The notes beneath the pieces are model-generated. The model saw nothing but the letters and a program-made list of their open reading frames with translations, made no database searches and was not told where the DNA came from. Positions 9,101 through 18,943 of a stretch of 64,000 nucleotides of DNA are shown piece by piece. This DNA is from Chaetoceros tenuissimus (taxonomy: Eukaryota; Bacillariophyta; Thalassiosirophyceae; Chaetocerotales; Chaetocerotaceae): assembly GCA_021927905.1 (NCBI GenBank), contig BLLK01000022.1:3100001-3164000 (forward strand), given 5' to 3'. The stretch's first letter is position 1. Each line of letters opens with the position of its first letter. Both the position numbers and the translations under genes were made by a program.

Positions 9101-11293
9101 TGCTAAACGATATGTCACAACCATTGGAGGTAAAGCATCCGTAGGAGTATTTTCATCAATCTGAGAAGGTCCTCCTCTAGTTACGAATCCATTTTCAGTT
9201 CTAGATAAAAATCCACTTTCACCTAAACTCGACCCAGAAATAAATGATCGAAATGAACTTTCGGATGGAATCGAAGCTCCATTTTCCATAACATGCGTCC
9301 TCCATGTTGTTTGAGCTATCACGCGTAATTTCAAATTCATATCTAATATCTTGTTGGCAACTAGTAATTCCAGTAATTCAGCGCTATCCGCCATTTGCAA
9401 ATCATTGGCAATGTGCTGTCTTAAATCTTTTACAGTTGGCTCTACTTCGGAAGAAGAGGAGTTACCAGTCTTGAGAGAAGAAATCAAAATAGGATTTTGC
9501 GAAAGTGAACCTCGAAAGAATTCTTCTTGTGTAGGAGCTCTCCTCATGTATACTTTGAGTTTGAGCGGTTTCTTGGGTGGTTTGACAATATCACAAATGG
9601 ATTTCAAGAGACAATCTTCTGCATTGGGAGTCAGTACTTGAGTAGTTCTTGCATGATTCATAGACCTTGGTGAAGGAGGTTTGGATACTTCTTGATTAGG
9701 ACTCGTACTACCATGTTGTTGAGCAGCATGATGATGTGGCGGATATTGTGTTGCCAATATATCAACACATGCATTTAAATACATTTTGGACCGTGCACCT
9801 TTTCCAGTCAATTTCGCAGTAATCACTGGTCCATTTTCTTCTGTATTCCGCCTCGCCAATCTTGCAGTTCCAACAGCCGAGGAAGGACGTCCATTTCTTC
9901 CAGATCCCAAGGTACTCCGAATATTTTCCATAGTCTCCATCATCATGACACTATCTTGGAAATCAGGTGGCGGATGATCTAGGATATCATCCATAATAAG
10001 CGCATCTTCCGCATCGACTTCATCTTCTTCTGCATCTTCGACATCTTCCTCCTCGTCATCTTCTTCGTCATCATCCTGTTCTTCCATTGTATGATCATGA
10101 CCATCACCATCTGCATCATCTTCTTCCACTTCTGACTCTTCACCATCGACATCCATAATAGAATCACCATGAGCATTCTGTTCTTCCACATCCGATTCAA
10201 TTTCTTCATCGTCATCACTATGAATGACAAGATCCTCCTCATTCCTTTGTGAATTCAAGTATTCCCTCTCCGCTTCAGCCTCGTCTACTTCATCATTCAA
10301 CAAATCTCGAATATGCATAAATCGACTTCTCGCCGATGACAATGGTGGACTCCTCTCTTCATCTGAAAAAATATTCAAAGCGGATCTAGCTAGTACATCC
10401 GCCGCTGATGAAAATCCCGATCCCGATTGCAATTCTTGTAATCTTCGTCTCACCCTCGCTCGTGCCGATGGTGACGAGGATGCTTCTCTACCTGTAGATG
10501 AAGCTGTAGCTGCTGGAGTCGATTCTCGTTTCCGCTTCTTCTCCAAAGTCGGTTCCTCTTCCAACAAATGAGAAATGTAAACCTTGACCAGATTGTAAAT
10601 CTGATCCGGATACCAATTGGCATCCCGTGCATACAATAAAACTTGACACTGCAATAACTTTCTCAAAATCACTCCAAACAATTTATCATACATTTGTTTT
10701 TGAATTTTAAAAGTTTTGGGAGAGGTATCGTACAAGAGCCCATGTAGTAAATTCAATAACAAGAGTGCTTGTTGCAATTCCGTCTGTGGAATATGACGAA
10801 CTGTCTTTTTGTGAATCTTTTTCGAGATGCAATGTACAATCTTTTCCAATAATACATTTACAACAGTTTCCATTTTCTGAGAATAATATTGGACAGGAGC
10901 TTGTAGCATAAAATGTTGGTAGAGTGCCAATAATTGTACATTACATTCCACCGATCGAGGAAGGAGTACAAGCTGCCAGAGAACGTCACAAATAATCTCT
11001 GTAAATTCTGGAGAAGCATTTAATATTGCTAGAGATGACAATTGACGAATTTGAAAAGTTGTAGAAGTCAATCCTTGGATTAGAAAATGGTTTTGAAAGA
11101 GTCCCTTGAGGTTGATTCCTTTCTTGTGCTTCCTTTTCAGAATGAATTTTGCAATTGTGAGAGAAGCCTTGATTCGTTTGAATAATGAATTGACGATTGG
11201 TTCGAGTTGAGATTTGGAGAGAGAGGACAGCAGAGGCAGCGTCACTTGGTTCGGAAGTAACGATGATGATGTAGTTGAGGTCGTCATGGTCAT
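6143..11293 (-). CDS. UBR4: UBR4-like E3 ubiquitin ligase, C-terminal catalytic type
   Basis: A 1716-residue intronless protein. Its last third matches the E3 module of UBR4 (Poe/BIG/p600): a hemi-RING 'CAVCQEGRQYQPTEMLG' at about residue 1242, then about 110 residues on 'IHCSCHARA' with 'EWEGASLRN' and 'CNVILPLI', which parallel the human 'CH..A' and 'EW..A.LQN' landmarks. In UBR4 this module transfers ubiquitin with an E2 in N-degron and quality-control pathways. The N-terminal 330 residues are helical and HEAT-like. About residues 340-470 are a strongly acidic low-complexity tract, and a Lys-rich stretch precedes the hemi-RING. Animal UBR4 is about 5200 residues; here the UBR box and the long armadillo part are missing, so the rest may be lost or encoded elsewhere. 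The start is the first ATG after stops. Confidence 0.85.
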   Translation of the reverse strand: MTMTTSTTSSSLLPNQVTLPLLSSLSKSQLEPIVNSLFKRIKASLTIAKFILKRKHKKGINLKGLFQNHFLIQGLTSTTFQIRQLSSLAILNASPEFTEIICDVLWQLVLLPRSVECNVQLLALYQHFMLQAPVQYYSQKMETVVNVLLEKIVHCISKKIHKKTVRHIPQTELQQALLLLNLLHGLLYDTSPKTFKIQKQMYDKLFGVILRKLLQCQVLLYARDANWYPDQIYNLVKVYISHLLEEEPTLEKKRKRESTPAATASSTGREASSSPSARARVRRRLQELQSGSGFSSAADVLARSALNIFSDEERSPPLSSARSRFMHIRDLLNDEVDEAEAEREYLNSQRNEEDLVIHSDDDEEIESDVEEQNAHGDSIMDVDGEESEVEEDDADGDGHDHTMEEQDDDEEDDEEEDVEDAEEDEVDAEDALIMDDILDHPPPDFQDSVMMMETMENIRSTLGSGRNGRPSSAVGTARLARRNTEENGPVITAKLTGKGARSKMYLNACVDILATQYPPHHHAAQQHGSTSPNQEVSKPPSPRSMNHARTTQVLTPNAEDCLLKSICDIVKPPKKPLKLKVYMRRAPTQEEFFRGSLSQNPILISSLKTGNSSSSEVEPTVKDLRQHIANDLQMADSAELLELLVANKILDMNLKLRVIAQTTWRTHVMENGASIPSESSFRSFISGSSLGESGFLSRTENGFVTRGGPSQIDENTPTDALPPMVVTYRLAGVDGEATEDKIEEGDLVDPDAPADSNSSSAEYEKKIESEYGITRDITKGRGVHVLLRSLDRHLGQVLKGIRRDDVGRNSFVAGRLIERKNLSREAFLKASPCSALLLLQYCAMIPDNRKKLVNAQAPTVLLRLMLEVLNCIDDSKNPSSDTAQGTKSGNNPTADALQALIETLSSEISSELSTKSSTVMDEADASDSDEDEESTLPMLLSSLRTTSLSPPLRKVIAKLLPFLTYGQQSKSKALASQFLTHVEMEYLGTDSSLYENDFDNKAILMETFVDTAIHLPTVAVCDTLRSELVRQGFVTRIKHHILSKVPLTPPPWSPALFQKEEKLEEEEKKTKQQEWKVYYNRNGLQTAFEILIGLSKEHQETQSFLVDDSPMEDGPTLVEISHWIESTSDKDDLNTNGLGILAETLLDTLLKDNSEAKETIDALRKKTRDRKKELAEERRKKALSNMGNFGMMTAMATGSKPKKAASPEKKKKSSTKAKKAKEEAKPAWLLEMEAMEDESGLTCAVCQEGRQYQPTEMLGMYAFIRKIAIPFNKGGNRGASDGTLMLLSLPTKLPESLQGSIAEEEWFQPTLDLVQVLKATAHGSSTMAAETSSMLTSRSSSYITTVTAGNAIHCSCHARARSADRNHPKAPKSEWEGASLRNSRVTCNVILPLISKDNDKVPVLEMETSLSDHQQIVSTTLGSKPKSMLFTTLHDLRLLMFRIAYGESLSIECGGGSLSSNATLIFHNLVLADMFAIAASHESPTVSKHARGLSTGYLAASAILRASDIPKTSRMKQLRKGFAEAGPMAAICCILFHNIMNDEDITASNASAMTAENPPSVPPPKRRWEVNKDHFLRGLILWAGRRHALDVTGSGCEHSNTNRRARATSFSDWGDDHSPSSPSARRAVGKRRGLTVDDYSKSLRPAFVLFALLDHLSKLFTIEMNDERVDSCSQELVNTIEVCHKAENIRTLMNIAHIEYDDTKIIEAFEEGVSTV

Positions 11294-12557
11294 GGCTGAT
11301 TAAGTAGTTATTAGGCTGTTTCTCTTGTTTATTGGCTCTTTTTTTTTGAAATGGCTCTTTTGCCTGTGGTGACTGCAAACTCTATCTTTGATTGGAATCG
11401 ATTCTTGGTGAATGATTTTTGAATTTAGAGAGCTTTTTGAATTCCTTTCTTTAGATGAGTTTCGACACATAGAGACACTCGAGATTCAATTCATGCGATG
11501 CCTTCTTTGTTCTTTTTCAGCATTCCACATTCAGGTTCATTTTTGCTGGCTCTTATAATTGGCAATGTAGATTACGATATATGGCTATCTAGTTGGCATC
11601 CAAAGGGGTGTGAGAGGGGAAAAGGGTTGAAACAATAAAAAAAGAAGTAAAGAACGGATGGCATTCGATTTCCGAGCTTCTCATCCAATAAAATGACATT
11701 TTGAAGATTACTTTCTCACATTCCCACCAACGAATGCCAGCGAGGAAACAGAATTGACATTTTGAGCACTGAAAAAAAGAAAAGGAACTCATGAAAATCT
11801 CACCATCTCACACGGAGAAACTGAAGGGAGAGGCAAGACGGGGAAATTCTAAAAAGTAAGGTGATTATTTGACCTACCTATAGTAGCCTTATTCTTTCAA
11901 ACTTGCAATTATAAAGAAACAAAGTTTATAGTCTTGGAATACCAGTAATTCAATCCTTCCCTCTTTCCCCTAGACATTCCCTATGACATGCTCAATTCGG
12001 AATAAAGATTGCGAATACTCTACTTGAATCGTTGATACGATTGAAAAAGTGATCAATTGACAAGTGCAGACTGTATCTGCTCGTATGATAGGTATGTACG
12101 TGGAACGAAGAGGTAATACGTATCGAAGATGTGGGCTGTATTACAAATTGAAAGAGAAGCAAGGAAAATTCGATTTAGATGTGACTACAGTACAGTACTT
12201 TAGAATGATTGAAAAATGATAAAAATTCTTTTACTTATTGGAAGAATTCTCCATTGTTCTGGGCCGAATACGGATAGGCTTGGCTTGTAATAATGAAGAC
12301 TTGCTGTTTAGATGAAGGCCTTGCAATCAAGTGGACCTGTTGTATTCCTCTTCGAAAGAAGGCTTATGAGAAGACAAAGATTGAATTATTTATATCATGA
12401 AAGCAGAGTCAATTGATTTGTAATAGGAATATGATTGTTTGCTTATAATATTTACATCAGATACTCAGCACTCTACATTTAAAAATAGTATGATACTAGC
12501 CAGCCATATATATATATATATATATCAAAATTGTTTGCAATCACTCTTCAATTTTCA
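11294..12557. other. intergenic, UBR4-like promoter side, with TA repeat
   Basis: No gene is supported in these 1.26 kb. They lie upstream of the UBR4-like gene and downstream of the first RVxF-family gene. A (TA)n run occupies about 12506-12525. The sequence 'aaaatgacatttt' near 11690 recurs near the other RVxF-family genes. The short minus-strand frame at 11589-11792 has no recognisable features. Confidence 0.5.
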
Positions 12558-13440
12558 TTAAGAAGCATATTTATTCGTGAGAGATTGCTTGTAGATAAAG
12601 CTATTCTTTCGGAGAATTCCCTTGATCTCTCCTCTAGCGCTTCCTCTCTTCTTGTCTTCTTGAGATTCAGTTAGAGTGGATGGGAGACCGAAGCTGACTC
12701 TCTTTTTTGTTTCACTCTTTGGAAGAGGTGGGGGTGCACCTCTTGATGTAGCTTGGGCCCTATCGAATTCAACCATGTTGCGACCAGGAATACTACTGCA
12801 TGAATTGCATGAAATAGTACTATTAATGCTCTCTGTGCTATCAGATCCTCGTCTTGAGTTACGAGTTTCTTGTCGATTAGTCATGCTCATAACTTCCTCA
12901 TAGCTGTCCAGAAAGGTTTCAATCAAATTGTTGATGGAACGATCCTTATTCTGCTCCTTTTGATTTTCATTCTCTTTTTTGCTCTTGTAATACGTTTCAA
13001 GAATGCAATGATGAATCTTGAGTTCATTCATAATCTTGCTCACTTTCTTGTTATCTTTGTCTTTGTTCTTTTTCAATGTCAATAGCCTCGAGCTTAAACT
13101 TTTCTGTTGAGGAAAAAGGCTCTTCCTAGGAGCATCATCATCATTCTTGACAATGCATGCATTACTTCGGCGCTCAAACTCCTTGAGTAGTGTTCTTCTA
13201 TCGGTCTCTCTTTTCACACTATTTCGACGCGGGCTTCCTTCTTCTTGTTAGTACTCCTTCCTTTGATTTTTGGAATCAAGAGTTGAGTTGTACAACTTGG
13301 GAAGTGATTCAAAAGCGGCCAGATTATGAGCTTCCTATATTCTTCTCTTCTCCAGACAGTAGTTTAGGATCATTCTATAGATTTTCAAGAAGATGGTGTT
13401 TTGCAAATTTTATGGAGTACACGGAGACTAACTTGGGAGA
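12558..13440 (-). pseudogene. RVxF/SILK-motif family member A, 5' end decayed
   Basis: Bases 12558-13217 read as a 219-residue C-terminal part with the helical block 'IMNELKIHHCILETYY' and 'FLDSYEEVM', the PP1-docking RVxF motif in 'KKRVSFGL', and a [GS]IL[RK] motif in 'GEIKGILRKN' near the C-terminus. This frame has no ATG before the helical block. Further upstream, near 13245-13310, another frame reads 'NLAAFESLPKLYNSTLDSK', the N-terminal motif of paralog B, but one base out of step across an AAG run. An in-frame TAG lies just before it. The gene is therefore probably broken in its first half, unless short introns or assembly indels explain it. Function as for B and C: a likely phosphatase-1 regulator, by inference. 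Confidence 0.6.
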
Positions 13441-13977
13441 GCTTTTGGCGCTTCCCTTATTTTCCACCAGCTTCAAACCTTACTCACACCAAGGGGAACC
13501 TTCTCTATTGAGTCACTAACTGAGATACGTACTGGAATCTTGTGCCCTCGAACATTTTCCTAAAATGACATTTTATTCTCACGTTGTCCAGTAACACATG
13601 ATTGATTATGTTGAACTTTCTTGGAATGAGAACCCTTCAACAAACAACAATAAAAATGACATTTCTTTCTTACATTTTGAGAAAGCGCACGATTGATTCA
13701 ATAAGTATGATCCTTTGCAGAAAAGTCATTTCCATTGGGTCTCAGTTTATGATTTCTTCTACTTTGCTATTATTTGACGAATGACGAATGCAACAGAATG
13801 ATGCGTGGCTTTTCAAAAATATGAATGAATCATTGCAAGCCACCTAAACCTGTTGCTGACTCCACAAAGTCCACAGATATGCAATAATGCTGGTCTTTTT
13901 ATGAATGTATTTTCTGCTTTGTTGTATTACCTTCCCTTGTTTTAGACGGAAAGAACAATCATCATTTTTCGGGTTTA
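13441..13977. other. intergenic between RVxF-family genes A and B
   Basis: No gene is supported. The motif 'aaaatgacatttt' or a close variant occurs near 13562 and 13653, and similar sites lie near 11690 and 15175, all around this gene family. This may be a shared regulatory element or repeat residue. Confidence 0.4.
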
Positions 13978-14950
13978 CTAATTAGCATTGCTATGATTCT
14001 GTCTATTACAACTTTGCCCTCTATTACGTAATATACCTTGAATTGTCATGTTATTGCATTTATTCTTTCTTGCTCTCCATTTCTGCCATCCTGTGATGCT
14101 TTCACGTAGGAGTCTACTGTCATTCTGATCGCAAGAATAAGTAATAGCTGAAAGATCAAAACGAACAACTCTTTTCTTTTCTTCTTTCTTGCTTTTTGGA
14201 ACTTCTACTTGAACCAATGAGCGACTGGGAATCTCAATTTCAGAAGGTAAAAATTGACTTTGTTTTTCTTTTCTCAATTTTCTCCCATCGTTCTTGCTAC
14301 CTCTACTACCTACTTCTACTACTACAGAAGGATGATCGACTTGAACTATGTTCAGTCATTCTTATGACATCTTCATAGCTATGGAGAAAGTCTTCAACCA
14401 TATTATTGATGGAGGACTGGCCCTTTGTGTAACCTTCGCGTTGTCCATTTTCACCATTGCTCTTTGTTTGCTGATAGTATGATTCAATTACACGATGATG
14501 AAACTTCAGTTCTTCCATGACTGAAGTAATTGTTTCCATATCTGTTTCACTCGACACATCGCCAAACTCTTTGTGATTTATACTACGAGTGTGTTTGTCG
14601 TTGTTTTCTCTTTTGGAGTCATAAAGTTTGTGAAGTTGAGGAAGAGAATCAAATGCAGCAAGATTTTGAATCCGTTTTTCTTCTATTTCGGTTGATGATG
14701 ATAGGCTTGCAAACTTTGTAGAGATTCGCCTTGATCGCGCTTCTTCTAGTACTTTTTGAGCAAGCTGTATCTCATTGGATGGAGATGTTTCTGGCGACTT
14801 TGTGAAGAGGAATGTTGAATTAACCTGAGGATTTTGAGGAGGAAGGTTTTCCCTTTGATTGTATGAGATTCTTCTTGTCGAAAATTCTTCTGATCCTAAT
14901 GAGTCTGTGGACCTTCTCTGTTGATCATTGTAGAACATGCTCGAATTCAT
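13978..14950 (-). CDS. RVxF/SILK-motif family member B (frame break inside)
   Basis: The first part runs from the ATG at 14950 ('MNSSMFYND') to about 14306. It holds 'NLAAFDSLPQLHKLYDS', the helical block 'VMEELKFHHRVIESYY' and 'SINNMVEDFLHSYEDVIRM'. The second part continues one base out of frame from about 14300 to 13978 with 'KKRVVRFDL' (RVxF type) and 'TIQGILRNR' ([GS]IL[RK] type). The step lies in a GTA/AGT-rich run at about 14305-14330, so it is either slippage, an assembly error or a very short intron. I find no clear GT-AG pair of usual length. Joined length would be about 320 residues. A longer open frame upstream lacks an ATG. Proteins with both motifs usually bind protein phosphatase 1; this role is inferred. 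Confidence 0.6.
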
Positions 14951-15707
14951 TTTGTGCTTATGTGATGCAATCTGCTGTTGGAACTTTGTTTCTCTATTGT
15001 GTTTGTAATAACTTGTAGATGAAACAATGGAAGGAGAAGAAAAATACTCCGAAAAACAATGAACGATTGTGCAAGGCCCTCCCAACTCGACACGTCATTC
15101 CATTTGTAAATGTATCATGTCTATGACGTATTACGAGACGTTCCTTGAAGTGACGTTTCACCTTCACCTGAAGGAAATGACATTTTCATTTCAACATACT
15201 TATTAGAAAGGAGTTCTGCTTTTCATTGAGAAGTATCAACTACTACGTAGCAAGACTACTAGTATTTCACTTATTACCTTAGATCTAGTATCTCGAGTAA
15301 GTCTATGAAAATTTGCAGTACCTAGTCAAAAACAGATATTCGATTCGGATTCTATCTTGCTATTCATCTCTTTAATGTCATATGACATGGTAATATTGAT
15401 TCATCTAATTGAATTGAGAAATTGACTCTCGAGGGAAGTCGGGAAACGAGAAACACTTTATCTATTAGATTCCTCACGCGAAAAGGAGTGCTACTTTTTG
15501 TCACTTTGAAGTACCCAGTTGATGTAAGATATAAGCGTAAAACAGAAAAAGAAAGCAGACGAAAAATGCAAGTAAATCGGAGGAATTGCTATTACTTAAC
15601 GAGCCATCAATCTACAAGACACCAGTAGTAAATTCGTTTGTAGATTATTTCTGTTCCTAATTGTTGAAAACTTCTTGTATCTACCCCCTTCCTCTGATCA
15701 ATGCGAA
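14951..15707. other. intergenic between RVxF-family genes B and C
   Basis: Nothing coding is supported here. It holds TGACG-type half sites ('atgacgtatt' near 15123, 'tgacgttt' near 15151) and 'gaaatgacattttc' near 15174. These may belong to the promoter of gene B, which starts just downstream on the minus strand. Confidence 0.4.
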
Positions 15708-16847
15708 CTAGAATTGTGTATTCTCAAGAGACTTGTTTGATAAAGATCTCCTGTAGATCCTTGAGTTTCGAAGTATCCCTACATTACAATACTTGGTCTC
15801 ATTTTTATTCGAAACATCGCTTTGTGCAGAGACCCGAGCGGTTCCATCGTCGTTATAATTGACTTCATGCCAGGTAGTAGATGAGAGATCAAATTGCACC
15901 TCTTTCTTAGCTTGAGCAGTGGTCGTCATACTAGATTTGATCGGTCGAACAAGTTGAGATTGCTGTTGACTACTACGACTCTTCCAACTGGTTGACAAAC
16001 AAGTGGCATTATCTATATCAAATCTTCCTTCTTTCTTTTTGTTAGTATCAAGAATCAAGCAACTCCTCCATTTGATTTCTTTTCTAGATGGATTTTCGTT
16101 CTTATCAATGTTTACACCGTTGCATTGCTTTTCACTTTCATCAAATAATTGAGTCTTTTTCATCACTTCCTCACAGCTATCCAGAAAAAGTTCGATCTTT
16201 TTGTAGATACATTGACCCTTTGTCGTTGATTCTTCTTTTTCATTATTTGGTTTCTTCTTTTGCTTTTGGTACGATTCGAGGAGACGTCTATGAAACATGA
16301 GTTCTTCCATAATTTCTTGGATAGTTTCCTCCTTTTTATATTTTGAACTGTTGATAACTATGTCCCCATCGTTATTAGAACGACTGCCCATAACTATGCT
16401 ATTAGTTCTAAGCTCTCTTTTCCGGACAGTCATGTCCCTATCGCTATTGCGACTATCTGTAACAATGCTATTGTTTTTAACCTCTCTGTTGTGGATAGTC
16501 ACGTCTACATCACTACCACGACTGTTCATAACCATGCAATTAGTTCGAACCTTGATATTATTTTTTCTTTGGTATTTCCATCTAGGAATTGCATTAAATT
16601 TTGCAAGATTTTGCGCTTTACGGTAGGAGTTCCTCATGTCCTTTCCAATTCCAATACAATCTTTTTCTTTTCTAGTTTCATATTCATCTCTGTAAAAGTG
16701 TTTCATCATTTTACTTGATTCTTTCCTTCGATCTCCTTTACAATTGATCTGGAAAGAACTTTCCATGTGGTAAGAAGGATTTACTCTCTTTAGTTTGAAT
16801 GACGGTGAAGAATCCATTTGGGGTGTAGGGTTCTCCTTTTTTCTCAT
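15708..16847 (-). CDS. RVxF/SILK-motif family member C
   Basis: A 379-residue Lys/Ser/Asn-rich protein with a clean ATG and the only unbroken frame of the trio. It has the N-terminal 'NLAKFNAIPRW', then three imperfect 23-residue repeats in the middle ('NSIVTDSRNSDRDMT' and relatives), the helical block 'IMEELMFHRRLLESY', 'FLDSCEEVM', an RVxF-type site in 'KKEVQFDLSSTTW' and '[V]GILRNS' near the C-terminus. Both short motifs are known docking sites for protein phosphatase 1. In Inhibitor-2 the [GS]IL[RK] motif precedes RVxF, whereas here it follows. There is no domain of known fold and no targeting signal. A PP1-regulatory role is an inference from two co-conserved motifs. Confidence 0.75.
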   Translation of the reverse strand: MRKKENPTPQMDSSPSFKLKRVNPSYHMESSFQINCKGDRRKESSKMMKHFYRDEYETRKEKDCIGIGKDMRNSYRKAQNLAKFNAIPRWKYQRKNNIKVRTNCMVMNSRGSDVDVTIHNREVKNNSIVTDSRNSDRDMTVRKRELRTNSIVMGSRSNNDGDIVINSSKYKKEETIQEIMEELMFHRRLLESYQKQKKKPNNEKEESTTKGQCIYKKIELFLDSCEEVMKKTQLFDESEKQCNGVNIDKNENPSRKEIKWRSCLILDTNKKKEGRFDIDNATCLSTSWKSRSSQQQSQLVRPIKSSMTTTAQAKKEVQFDLSSTTWHEVNYNDDGTARVSAQSDVSNKNETKYCNVGILRNSRIYRRSLSNKSLENTQF

Positions 16848-17449
16848 CGCAATTGAACTCTACGAAAGGTTGGTCTTCTTTGCGGCTAGTTTCAAGTTGA
16901 ATTCCCTTCTTTTACATGGAACTTGTACTGATTCTCTCAGCATGTGGCTATAAATAGTTCTTCTTTCAGCCTGTGGAATTTATGAACTCATAGATGTAGC
17001 ATATCACACTCATCAAAAACAGAGAAGTGATATTTTAATTTGTGAATGCGAAAAGGGAAGGTGGAAGAACGTATGCATTTTAGCCAATCATGTATACATT
17101 TTCCTTGCATTTTAGCTAAATGACGTCATCACTTTCAGATATTGCTCAACAATCAGAATAAATGAACCAGTACAATCATACAAAACTTTCCTTTTGAAGA
17201 AAAGAATCCACACTAGAAAGAATACATCACCAAAATCGTCATAAAAAGGCTGTTCCGGTTGTCTTGTCTGATCTGATTCTGACGTTGCCACGACTATTAA
17301 TAGAGTCCCTATCAAAATATCATTTTTTCTTTCTTCCTTCTTCGTTTGTTTTAATAATTACATAGCTCCATAATACATCTCTACATATTACAAGAAAACT
17401 TCAAAGACGCAGCAAACCATATTAAGTTTCAAGGAAGACAAGGATCAGA
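16848..17449. promoter_or_regulatory. divergent promoter with TGACGTCA palindrome
   Basis: This 600-base spacer separates the minus-strand gene C from the plus-strand HSF gene. It contains the CRE-type palindrome TGACGTCA at 17121-17128, about 275 bases from gene C and 325 from the HSF start. bZIP factors bind such sites, and TGACGT elements mediate CO2 and light responses in Phaeodactylum promoters. No gene is supported inside. Confidence 0.5.
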
Positions 17450-18499
17450 ATGGATAATGAACAGGAAAAGAAACTTGCAAATGAAAAAATGAGAAATTTC
17501 TTCGAGAAGGAAGGGATCAAACGTAAAGGTAGAGCTATCAAATTCCCAATGAAGGTTGGTAATGCACTTTATGCATAATAGAACAGAGAATAATTCCCCT
17601 TTTTTGATTTGTCGCTCACCATGCTTCTTGTATCGTATCAATAGCTCATGTATGTTCTGGATTGCGAAGATTATTCTCATTGCATTTCATGGACGACTCC
17701 TAGTACTATGGGCAAAAATAACAAAGTCTTATTCCAAGATTCATTTACTGTGCATGATGTAGACGCTTTTGCATCAGAAGTGATGCCTGTATTGTTCAAA
17801 GAAGCAAAATATGAAAGCTTTCAGCGTGCCCTCTATCGTTGGGGCTTCATCAAGTCTCATAGGAAGAAGAAAAGAGATTCTATCGATGGTAAACATTCCT
17901 TTACATATCATCACACAGGTAATATGTTTGCAAAAAACGATTGGGAAAAGTGCTCAATTCTCAGCTATAGTAAGACACTCAAATCTGCAAAGCATATAAT
18001 GGGCGAGATGTCTAATACCAGAATCACGTTTCAGCCTCTGGATGTAGACCAAAAAAGAGTTTCTCTCACTTATAATACTACATTTGAAAAGAAAGCTGCA
18101 GGTAAACAACGAGGATTGGAACGTATGCCTGAAGTTCACTCCTCCATCACATCATCTCTAATAGACACTTTGCAAACAAGGCGCATCAGTAATCCAAATC
18201 TCCTTGCTCTTGACGATATCAAATTTGGAAAATCCAACTTGAACATTCCATCGACATTCCCCAATCTCAATCTTTTGACTCCGTCATCTACTCTATATCA
18301 GCCGGCAACCATACCACTGAACTTCCCAAGATTGGATGCTGACGCTTTGATGATGAGACCAAGACTCAATCCCTCACCATACTGCAATTCAGGACTAACG
18401 GCTGTACAAAATTTGGCGAATTCTGAATACGCAAAATCAATTTTAGAAAAAGCGTATGAAGCTCTTTTGAACGATACTTATTTTGATCAATCAGGATGA
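17450..18499 (+). CDS. HSF-type DNA-binding protein (two exons)
   Basis: Exon 1 (17450-17554) begins 'MDNEQEKKLANEKM' and ends 'KFPMK'. A 90-base GT-AG intron follows, and exon 2 (17645-18499) continues in phase with 'LMYVLDCEDYSHCISW'. The join restores the hallmark FP.KL start of the heat-shock-factor DNA-binding domain (about residues 30-125), with 'SFQRALYRWGFIKSHR' as the recognition-helix region. Total 319 residues. No leucine-zipper region typical of animal HSF is evident, and the rest is Ser/Asn/Leu-rich and probably disordered. Such HSF-like factors are greatly expanded in diatoms. A nuclear transcription-factor role is likely. Confidence 0.85.
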
Positions 18500-18943
18500 A
18501 TCACATATGAATACTCAAACACTCTGGGAGAGAATTTAAATACGTACATATAAATTAGCAATTGAAATTAGCGAAACCATTCTTCATGTAGAACTGCTGT
18601 ATTCTCCTCGAATAAAATGACAATCTCTTTCAATTTTGAAACACTAATATCCCAATTTTCTGGATTAATCTACCGTATCACAAATAAATTATAATATTTA
18701 TCCAAAGCCAAAAGAGACAAGTATTTTTGAAATCTGAAATGGAACCAAAAAACAAAGAGTCAAAAGATAACCTTTAAAGAATGTAATTTGATTATTACTA
18801 GCCATGGCCGATTTGATTTGAATAGCTATTTAGCGTGCTGACGCTGACGACGACGCTCTTCGTACATATCTTTCTCACTATTTATTCAATTCAATCAACT
18901 ACCAACATTCATTCCATCTAGATTCATATTATTCATTGCAGCA
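18500..18943. other. intergenic before MsrA-like gene
   Basis: No gene seen. The stretch holds AT-rich 3' flank of the HSF gene, then the promoter of the MsrA-like gene, with a GACGCTGACGACGACGC run near 18840-18855 that contains repeated GACG. Confidence 0.4.

Noticed and set aside
10224-10571. Plus-strand frame inside the UBR4-like gene
   Set aside because: Mirror of the acidic and Ser-rich minus-strand codons. Low-complexity codons often leave the opposite strand open.
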